A stretch of DNA of 20,074 nt, taken from Thermus_A sp040290245 (GTDB lineage: Bacteria > Deinococcota > Deinococci > Deinococcales > Thermaceae). The DNA is taken from NCBI RefSeq assembly GCF_040290245.1, contig NZ_PSMQ01000030.1, forward strand, positions 1 to 20,074. Direction: 5' to 3'. This document shows, piece by piece, positions 14,735 to 20,074 of the stretch. Positions within the stretch are counted from its first letter, which is position 1, and every line of letters begins with the position of its first letter. The notes under the pieces are model-generated. The model had not been told where the DNA came from, searched no databases, and saw only the letters and a list, made by a program, of their open reading frames with translations. Made by a program: the position numbers and the translations under genes.

Positions 14735-14784
14735 GAGATGGGGGTGGCTGCGGTTTTGGGGCGGGCGGTGCTTCGGGGGATCCC

Positions 14785-15513
14785 GTGAGGCTTCTTCTCC
14801 TGGACCTGGACGACACCCTCCTCCAGGACCTTCCGGTGAGCAGGCGGGTTCTGGAGGAGCTGGGGAGGGAACTGGGCCTTTTGGGGTTTTTCCGGGCGGT
14901 TAAGGAGGAGGCGGAGGCCCTTTTCAAAGAGAGCCCCATCTATTCCTGGGCTAAGCGCATCGGCCATAGCGCCCTCGAGGCCCTTTGGGCCCGCTACTCC
15001 ACCTTCGGTTTGGAACGGGCGGCGGAGTGGGCCTGGCCCTTCCGGGAGGAGGTCTTCCGCCGGGCGCTCAGGCGGCTCGGAGGCCCCGAGGAAAAGGCCA
15101 GAGCCCTGGCCCAGGCCTTCTTTGAGGCCCGACGGGTCTTCCCCCTTTTCCCCGAGGTCCCCGAGTTTTTCAGGCGCACCGAGGGGGTTCCCCGCGCCCT
15201 TCTCACCAACGGCGTTCCCGACCTGCAAAGGGAGAAGCTCCAGGGGGCTGGGCTTTGGGAGGCCTTTGACCTCTTCCTGATCTCGGGGGAGGTGGGCCTG
15301 GGCAAGCCCGAGCCCGGGGTTTTCCGCATGGCCCTGGCCGCCTTCCAGGTGAGGCCCGAGGAGGCCTGGATGCTGGGGGACAATCCCGAAAAGGACATCC
15401 TGGGGGCAAACCGGGTAGGGATCCATGCGGTCTGGGTGGACCGGAAGGAACGCCCTCCTCATCCGGAGGCCCGGCCTGACCGGGTGGTCCTTTCCCTACT
15501 TGAGGCGCTTTAG
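14785..15513 (+). CDS. HAD-superfamily phosphatase, YjjG/subfamily IA-like
   Basis: Haloacid dehalogenase-type hydrolase of 242 residues. Motif I DLDDTL has nucleophile Asp7 and acid/base Asp9; an alpha-helical cap is at about 16-110; motif II is LLTNG (Thr141); motif III Lys174 is in GLGKPEPGVF; motif IV GDNPEKD has Asp199 and Asp204. All catalytic residues are present, so it should be a Mg-dependent phosphatase acting on a small phosphorylated metabolite. The cap pattern fits subfamily IA (phosphoglycolate phosphatase/YjjG nucleotidase type), but substrate cannot be assigned. GTG 14785 is chosen because motif I follows directly; no strong ribosome site precedes it, and a 16-codon upstream frame overlaps it by GTGA. 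The 3' end overlaps ruvA by 18 bases tail-to-tail. Confidence 0.93.
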   Translation: MRLLLLDLDDTLLQDLPVSRRVLEELGRELGLLGFFRAVKEEAEALFKESPIYSWAKRIGHSALEALWARYSTFGLERAAEWAWPFREEVFRRALRRLGGPEEKARALAQAFFEARRVFPLFPEVPEFFRRTEGVPRALLTNGVPDLQREKLQGAGLWEAFDLFLISGEVGLGKPEPGVFRMALAAFQVRPEEAWMLGDNPEKDILGANRVGIHAVWVDRKERPPHPEARPDRVVLSLLEAL

Positions 15514-16062
15514 CGCCTCCTTGATCAGGTCCTGGCTCCTAGCCTGGGGGAGCCTGGCGGCGAGCTCCAAAACGGTCGCCCGCACCGCGCTTTCCTTAAA
15601 GCCCAGGGAGAGAAGGGCCAAGATGGCCTCTTCCACCTGTTCGCTGTCTGGGGCCCTCTCGGCCAGGGGCGGGGCCTTGGTCCTAAGCTCCAGCACCATC
15701 CGCTCCGCGAGTTTCTTCCCCACCCCGGGCACGCTGGAGAGGAGCTTCACGTCCCCTTCCCGCAAAGCCTGGGCTAGAAGGCCTGGGGAAAGGTGGCTCA
15801 GGAGGCTCAGGGCCAGGCGTGGCCCCACACCGTTTACGGAGAGGAGGAGTTCAAAGAGGTTGAGCGCCTCTTCCTCCAGGAATCCGTACAGGAAGAGGCC
15901 CTCCTCCCGCACCTCGAGCCGGGTGAAAAGCTGCACCTCCCGCCCCTCCTCCAGGCTGAGAAGGGGGGTGGGGACCTGGACCTCGAGGCCTAAAGGCCCC
16001 ACCTGGAGCCATAGGGCCTGGAGGCTCTTCTTAAGAACCCTTCCTTGGACTAAGCGGAGCAT
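15496..16062 (-). CDS. ruvA: Holliday junction branch migration protein RuvA
   Basis: RuvA binds four-way junctions as a tetramer and loads the RuvB motor. It has 188 residues. The OB-like domain I is at 1-63 (MLRLVQGRVLKK...LEVREEGLFLYGF), domain II at about 64-140 has paired helix-hairpin-helix motifs (LLSVNGVGPRLALSLLS and LSSVPGVGKKLAERMVLEL), and domain III at about 145-188 (AILALLSLGFKESAVRATV) is the RuvB-contact domain. Neither ruvB nor ruvC is adjacent. The ATG shares one base with the stop of the crotonase gene (TGATG), so translation is coupled to it. It ends against the HAD gene in an 18-base overlap that contains an inverted repeat. Confidence 0.96.
   Translation of the reverse strand: MLRLVQGRVLKKSLQALWLQVGPLGLEVQVPTPLLSLEEGREVQLFTRLEVREEGLFLYGFLEEEALNLFELLLSVNGVGPRLALSLLSHLSPGLLAQALREGDVKLLSSVPGVGKKLAERMVLELRTKAPPLAERAPDSEQVEEAILALLSLGFKESAVRATVLELAARLPQARSQDLIKEALKRLK
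15502..15519. terminator. Inverted repeat at the HAD/ruvA convergent junction
   Basis: GAGGCGC-TTTA-GCGCCTC is a perfect seven-base-pair hairpin readable on both strands, containing the HAD stop codon and lying in the last codons of ruvA. No T tract follows on either strand, so a bidirectional terminator role is only suggested by position. Confidence 0.4.
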
Positions 16063-16823
16063 CAGCGGCCCGTGAACCGGGGGGGCCTCTTTTCTAAAAA
16101 GGCCCTAACCCCCTCCTCGTGGTCCAGGCTCCGCCCCGCCTCGCCCTGGAGGACCGCCTCCAAGGCCAAGGTTTGCTCGAGGGAAAGGCGGTGGCTTTCC
16201 AGAAGGGCCTTCTTGGAGAGGGCAAAAGCCCGGGTGGGGCCTTGGGCCAGGGTTTGGGCTAGGGCTAACGCTTCCTCCATGAGCTTTTCCGGGGCCACCA
16301 CCTGGTGCACGAGGCCGAGCTCGAGGGCCTCTTTTGCGGAAAGCCGGGGGGAGAGCCAGATGAGCTCCAGGGCCTTGGCGTAGCCCACGAGCCGGGGGAG
16401 GAAGAAGGTCATCCCCGAGTCCGGGACCAGGCCGATGCGGCTAAAGGCCGTGGTGAGGCTCGCCTTTTCGCTCATCAGGCGGAAGTCGCAGGCCAGGGCT
16501 AGGCTCAGGCCCGCCCCGGCCGCCGCCCCCCCTATGGCGGCCAGCGTGGGCTTTTCCAGGTGGACCAAGGCCTCCACCACGCGGTTGTACTTCCTGAGGT
16601 GGCCTTCGTAATCGGGGGCTTTCCCCTCAAACTCCTTTAAGTCCTGTCCGGCGCTGAAGGCCCGGCCTTTCCCCGTAAGGACCAAGGCCCGAACGCCGGG
16701 GTCTTTTTGAGCTTCCTCGAGACCGTCGGCCAGGGCCAAGAGGAGGTCTGAGTTGAGGGCGTTCACCTCGGGACGGTCCAGGGCCAGAACGAGGACGCTT
16801 TCCAAGCGGGTCTTTTCCAGCAT
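16062..16823 (-). CDS. paaG: Crotonase-family protein, PaaG-like enoyl-CoA hydratase/isomerase
   Basis: Enoyl-CoA hydratase/isomerase fold, 253 residues. The CoA-binding and oxyanion motif is AFSAGQDLKEF (55-65), the second is IGGAAAGAGLSLALACDFRL (97-116). The two glutamates of true hydratases are replaced (Ser107 and Phe127 positions), while Asp135 is present in GLVPDSGMTFFLPRLVG. That Asp and the TFFLPRLVG segment are characteristic of PaaG, the ring-epoxide isomerase of phenylacetyl-CoA degradation, and I recall the T. thermophilus PaaG having its key Asp at 136. So isomerase rather than hydratase chemistry is likely. No other phenylacetate genes are in the window; it heads an operon with ruvA instead. 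The ATG has GGGAGG eight bases upstream. Divergent from sucA with 80 bases between. The substrate is less certain than the fold. Confidence 0.85.
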   Translation of the reverse strand: MLEKTRLESVLVLALDRPEVNALNSDLLLALADGLEEAQKDPGVRALVLTGKGRAFSAGQDLKEFEGKAPDYEGHLRKYNRVVEALVHLEKPTLAAIGGAAAGAGLSLALACDFRLMSEKASLTTAFSRIGLVPDSGMTFFLPRLVGYAKALELIWLSPRLSAKEALELGLVHQVVAPEKLMEEALALAQTLAQGPTRAFALSKKALLESHRLSLEQTLALEAVLQGEAGRSLDHEEGVRAFLEKRPPRFTGR

Positions 16824-16841
16824 CTCGCCTCCCTGGCCCTT

Positions 16842-16850
16842 AGTCTACCA
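16842..16850 (-). promoter_or_regulatory. Possible extended -10 promoter for paaG-ruvA
   Basis: Minus strand TGGTAGACT fits an extended -10. It predicts a start near 16835 and a leader of about 12 bases holding the GGGAGG ribosome site. No clear -35. Confidence 0.45.
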
Positions 16851-16887
16851 GGCGGCCGGCTTCACCCTTGTTATCCCCGCAAAGGGG

Positions 16888-16893
16888 TATTCT
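16888..16893 (+). promoter_or_regulatory. Possible -10 box of sucA
   Basis: TATTCT ends ten bases before ATG 16904, giving a nearly leaderless message. A TTGTTA at 16868-16873 is the best -35 candidate, but its 14-base spacing is short. Confidence 0.4.
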
Positions 16894-16903
16894 AAGAGGC
16901 GGT

Positions 16904-19600
16904 ATGGACCCACTGGTCTTGGACGGCAACGCCGGCTACCTGGAGGCCCTGTACGAGGAGTATCTGAAAGACCCCTTCGCTTTGCCGGAGGAGTGGCGGG
17001 CCTACTTCTCCGCCCTTCACCTGGCCCAGCCCGGCGAGCCCCTCGAGGGGCTGCGACGAGAACGCCCGCCCCAGGGGGAGGCCCCGGGTTTGGATGCGGG
17101 GTTTTACCTGAAGGTGGCCCGCCTCCAGGAGGCCTACCGGGAGCGGGGCCACCTGGTGGCCCGGATTGACCCCTTGGGCCGCCCCCGCCCCTGGCCGAAG
17201 GACCTCACCCTGGAGCACCATGGCCTCCTTGAGGCGGATCTGGACCGGCCCCTTCCTCCTACCTTCGGTGCCCCCACCTTGAGGACGCTCCTCCTTCGCC
17301 TCCAGGCGGCTTACACGGGAAGCCTAGGGGTGGAGCTTGCTCATCTGGACGAGCCTGAGGAAAGGGAGTGGCTTATTGCCCGCCTGGAGGGGGAAAGGCC
17401 CGCCCTTTCCCCGGAGGTTCGGCAAAGGGTCTTGCGGAAGCTTCAGGAGGCCAGCCTCTTTGAGGAGTTTTTGCAGAAGAAGTATCTGGGCGCTAAGACC
17501 TTTTCCCTGGAGGGGCTGGAAGCGCTGGTTCCCCTCCTGGCCGAGACGTTGAACGAGGCGGCCCGGTGGGGGGTAAAGGAGGTGGTCCTGGGCATGGCCC
17601 ACCGGGGCCGGCTCAACGTCTTGGCCAACGTGGTGGGCAAGCCCTTCGACCACATCTTCCGAGAGTTTGAGGAGATCATCCCCGAGGGCTACAGCGGGGA
17701 CGTCAAGTACCACCTGGGGTACTCCAGTGACCGAAAGACCCCCCACGGGACGGTCCACGTCTCCTTGACCTTTAACCCAAGCCACCTCGAGTTCGTGAAC
17801 CCCGTGGTCCTGGGCCGGCTCAGGGCCAAACAGGACCGGTTCGGTCAGCGAGGGATGGCGGTTTTGGTCCATGGGGACTCGGCCTTTGCGGGGGAGGGGA
17901 TCGTCCAGGAAACCCTGAACCTCTCCCGCCTCGAGGGGTACACGGTGGGGGGGACGCTCCACGTGGTGGCGAACAACCAGCTGGGCTTCACCACCACCCC
18001 CTCGGAGTACGCCTCCACCCGGTACCCCACGGACGTGGCCAAAATGCTCTCCATCCCCATCTTCCACGTGAACGCGGAGGACCTGGACGCGGTGCTCTTT
18101 GCCCTATCCCTGGCCTTGGAGTACCGCTTCCGCTTTCATAAGGATGTGGTCATCGACCTGGTGGGCTACCGCCGCCGGGGGCACAACGAGACGGACGAGC
18201 CCACCTTCACCCAGCCCGAAATGTACGCCCTCATTGCCAAGAAGCCCCAGCCCTGGAAGGTGTACGCGGAGAGGCTCCTTCAGGAGGGGGTCGTTTCCCT
18301 GGAGGAGGTTCAGGCCTGGGAGAAGGCCTATCTGGAGCTTCTGGAAAGCCGCTTTGCCCGGGTCAAAGCCGAGCCGGGCCCGGTGCGGATAGACACGTTG
18401 GGGGGGCTCTGGCAGGGGTACGTGGGCGGGGAGGACCGGGCGGTGCCCGAAGTGGGGACAGGGGTGCCCCTGGAGGCCCTAAAGGGCCTTCTTCGGGGCC
18501 TGGCCCGGGTCCCCGAGGGGTTCAGCGTCCACCCCAAGCTGAAGCGGTTTTTAGAGGCCCGTCTGGAGATGGCCGAGGAGAAGCGGCCCGTGGATTGGAG
18601 CACCGCGGAGGCCTTGGCCATGGGCAGCCTGGCGGTGGAGGGCCACCCGGTGCGGATGACCGGACAGGACACCCTCCGGGGGACCTTTACCCAGCGGCAT
18701 GCGGCCCTGTTCGACGCGGAAACCGGCGCGCGGTACATCCCGCTTCAGCATCTGGCCGAAGGGCAGGCCCGGGTGGAGATCTACAACTCCCCTCTCTCCG
18801 AGGCGGGGGTTTTGGGGTTTGAGTACGGCTACAGCCTGGACACCCCAGAGGGCCTGGTGGTCTGGGAGGCCCAGTTTGGGGACTTCGTGAACGTGGCCCA
18901 GGTCTACATAGACCAGTTCCTGGCCAGCGCGGAGGCCAAGTGGGCGCGGCTTTCGGGTTTGGTCCTCCTCCTTCCCCACGGCCTCGAGGGCCAGGGGCCC
19001 GAGCACTCCTCCGCCCGGCTGGAGCGGTTTTTGCAGCTTGCGGCCAGGGACAACCTCCAGGTGGCCTACCCCACAACCCCCGCCCAGCTCTTCCACCTGT
19101 TGCGCCGTCAGGTCAAGCGGCCCATCCGTAAGCCCCTTATTGTGATGACGCCGAAGAGCCTCCTCCGCCACCCCGAGGTGGGAAGCCCTCTTGTCGAGCT
19201 CGCCGAGGGCCGGTTCCAGAAGGTGATCCCCGAGCGGGCGGACAGGCCCCGTAAGGTCCTTTTGACCTCGGGGAAGGTCTACTATGACCTCCTCGCCAAG
19301 AGGCGGGAACTGAAGGCGGAGGATGTGGCCATCGTGCGCCTCGAGCTCCTCTACCCCTTCCCGGAGGACGAGTTGAAGGCGGCCCTCAGCCCCTTCCCCA
19401 AGAAGACCCCTGTGGTTTTCGTCCAGGAGGAGCCGGAAAACCAAGGGGCCTTGAGGTACCTTCAGGCCCGCTTCTGCGGGAGCCTCTACGGCCACCCCCT
19501 GTCTTTTGTGGCCCGGCCTGAGTCCCCCACCCCGGCGGTGGGCTCGTCTAAGCTGCATAAGCTGGAGCAGGAGGCCCTTCTGGAGCGGGCCTTCCAGTAA
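16904..19600 (+). CDS. sucA: 2-oxoglutarate dehydrogenase E1 component
   Basis: Thiamine-diphosphate enzyme that decarboxylates 2-oxoglutarate and passes the succinyl group to the E2 lipoyl arm in the TCA cycle. It has 898 residues, close to the usual 900-950. The N-terminal part has LDGNAGYLEALYEEYLKDP, the E2-binding tail pattern of these E1 proteins. The first ThDP half has GMAHRGRLNVL (230-240, His233), HGDSAFAGEG (323-332) and NNQLGFTT (357-364), then GYRRRGHNETDEP. The second, pyrimidine-binding half (about 560-760) has GQDTLRGTFTQRHA and an intact EFGYS-like FEYGYS. ATG 16904 is chosen because it gives the conserved N-terminus; the frame is open to 16868 but that contains the promoter region. 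It has only a weak ribosome site. sucB follows nine bases after the stop. Confidence 0.97.
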   Translation: MDPLVLDGNAGYLEALYEEYLKDPFALPEEWRAYFSALHLAQPGEPLEGLRRERPPQGEAPGLDAGFYLKVARLQEAYRERGHLVARIDPLGRPRPWPKDLTLEHHGLLEADLDRPLPPTFGAPTLRTLLLRLQAAYTGSLGVELAHLDEPEEREWLIARLEGERPALSPEVRQRVLRKLQEASLFEEFLQKKYLGAKTFSLEGLEALVPLLAETLNEAARWGVKEVVLGMAHRGRLNVLANVVGKPFDHIFREFEEIIPEGYSGDVKYHLGYSSDRKTPHGTVHVSLTFNPSHLEFVNPVVLGRLRAKQDRFGQRGMAVLVHGDSAFAGEGIVQETLNLSRLEGYTVGGTLHVVANNQLGFTTTPSEYASTRYPTDVAKMLSIPIFHVNAEDLDAVLFALSLALEYRFRFHKDVVIDLVGYRRRGHNETDEPTFTQPEMYALIAKKPQPWKVYAERLLQEGVVSLEEVQAWEKAYLELLESRFARVKAEPGPVRIDTLGGLWQGYVGGEDRAVPEVGTGVPLEALKGLLRGLARVPEGFSVHPKLKRFLEARLEMAEEKRPVDWSTAEALAMGSLAVEGHPVRMTGQDTLRGTFTQRHAALFDAETGARYIPLQHLAEGQARVEIYNSPLSEAGVLGFEYGYSLDTPEGLVVWEAQFGDFVNVAQVYIDQFLASAEAKWARLSGLVLLLPHGLEGQGPEHSSARLERFLQLAARDNLQVAYPTTPAQLFHLLRRQVKRPIRKPLIVMTPKSLLRHPEVGSPLVELAEGRFQKVIPERADRPRKVLLTSGKVYYDLLAKRRELKAEDVAIVRLELLYPFPEDELKAALSPFPKKTPVVFVQEEPENQGALRYLQARFCGSLYGHPLSFVARPESPTPAVGSSKLHKLEQEALLERAFQ

Positions 19601-19609
19601 GGAGGAAGG

Positions 19610-20074
19610 ATGGAAGAACTCAAGGTGCCCTCCGTGGGCGAGTCCATTGTGGAAGTGGAGATCGGCGCTTGGCTGAAACAGGAGGGGGAGGCGTTTGCCC
19701 AGGACGAGCCCTTGGTGGAGCTCATTACCGACAAGGCCACCCTCGAGCTGCCCGCACCCTTTGCAGGGGTCCTGACCAGGATCCTAAAAAAGACCGGGGA
19801 GACGGCCCAAGTGGGCGAGGCCATCGCCCTTTTGGAGGCTCAGCCGGGCGCTGCTAAGGCCCAGCCTCCTGCTGAGCCCGCCTCCATAGCGGAGGCAGAG
19901 CCCCTGGCCATGCCCGCCGCAAAGCGGCTCATGCAGGAGAAAGGGGTATCGCCCGCGGAGGTGGCGGGCACCGGCCTAGGAGGCCGGATTCTCAAGGAGG
20001 ACGTGGAGCGCCACTTGGAGACGAGGCCCATGCCTCAAGAACCCCCCCGGCCCGCCCCCTTGCCCCCTGAGCCA
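19610..20074 (+). CDS. sucB: Dihydrolipoyl succinyltransferase (2-oxoglutarate dehydrogenase E2), 3'-partial
   Basis: First 155 codons of the E2 core protein, cut by the window edge. The lipoyl domain (1-78) has the attachment lysine Lys42 in LITDKATLELPAP. An Ala/Pro/Glu linker follows at about 79-100. The peripheral-subunit-binding domain is at about 102-137 (MPAAKRLMQEKGVSPAEV...GGRILKEDVERHL), which holds E3 or E1. A second Pro-rich linker begins at the end, and the catalytic domain lies beyond the edge. A strong ribosome site AAGGAGG precedes ATG 19610, and the gene follows sucA by nine bases. Because sucA is its partner, the acyltransferase is most likely succinyl-specific; sequence here alone could not separate it from pyruvate or branched-chain E2. 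Confidence 0.94.
   Translation, partial: MEELKVPSVGESIVEVEIGAWLKQEGEAFAQDEPLVELITDKATLELPAPFAGVLTRILKKTGETAQVGEAIALLEAQPGAAKAQPPAEPASIAEAEPLAMPAAKRLMQEKGVSPAEVAGTGLGGRILKEDVERHLETRPMPQEPPRPAPLPPEP

Noticed and set aside
14708..14788. A single 26-codon frame with an internal TGA that might be read through or encode selenocysteine.
   Set aside because: There is no evidence of a selenoprotein family, and the downstream hairpin is too small and generic. Treated only as possible leader structure.
12624..14939. Long open frames on the minus strand opposite gltB (12624-13685 and 13740-14939).
   Set aside because: They lack recognisable motifs, have no ribosome sites, and mirror a clearly conserved gene. 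Such antisense frames are expected when third positions are mostly G/C.
18551..19558. A 335-codon minus-strand frame opposite sucA.
   Set aside because: Same antisense artefact; composition is His/Leu/Gly-rich with no domain, and the sense strand encodes the E1 pyrimidine-binding domain.

Overview
The window is about two-thirds G+C, almost fully coding, with strong G/C preference at third codon positions. Ribosomal proteins S9 and L13, CTP synthase and other products closely resemble Thermus proteins as I remember them. I infer a chromosomal segment of a Thermus species (Deinococcota). I see no phage, insertion sequence, CRISPR array or rRNA. The longest non-coding stretches are about 100-140 bases, so no gap exceeds 300 bases.

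Layout. (1) 1-4761, plus strand: a signalling operon. A Ser/Thr kinase joined to an NHL-like beta-propeller (probably cut off at the left edge) is followed by an OmpR-type response regulator, a two-TM histidine kinase and two small exported proteins of unknown function. The genes abut or overlap, so they are probably co-transcribed and translationally coupled. (2) 5650-4758, minus strand: rplM-rpsI with its own promoter and a hairpin leader, divergent from pyrG (5683-7308, plus). (3) 10070-7295, minus strand: tRNA-fMet with promoter and terminator, a pterin-4a-carbinolamine dehydratase gene, a hotdog thioesterase gene, mutM, tRNA-Lys(CTT) whose -35 box lies across the mutM stop codon, and a DUF815-type ATPase. 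(4) 10084-14663, plus strand: glutamate synthase large subunit gltB behind a near-consensus promoter with an operator-like palindrome at the predicted transcript start. (5) 14664-16903: a structured 121-base gap, a HAD phosphatase (plus) ending against ruvA (minus), and a PaaG-type crotonase (minus) coupled to ruvA. (6) 16904-end, plus strand: sucA and the beginning of sucB, the E1 and E2 of the 2-oxoglutarate dehydrogenase complex.

How the genes fit together. Most of the window is housekeeping: translation (S9, L13, initiator tRNA, tRNA-Lys), nucleotide synthesis (PyrG), DNA repair (MutM, RuvA) and the 2-oxoglutarate node, where GltB uses 2-oxoglutarate for glutamate and SucA/SucB oxidise it. 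The least ordinary part is the left end, a possible mixed Ser/Thr-kinase and two-component signalling module with two unknown exported proteins. The second most interesting is the regulatory DNA at 10030-10166. Several genes (pyrG, the dehydratase, sucA) have a -10-like box only a few bases before the start codon and no good Shine-Dalgarno sequence, which suggests leaderless or near-leaderless transcripts.
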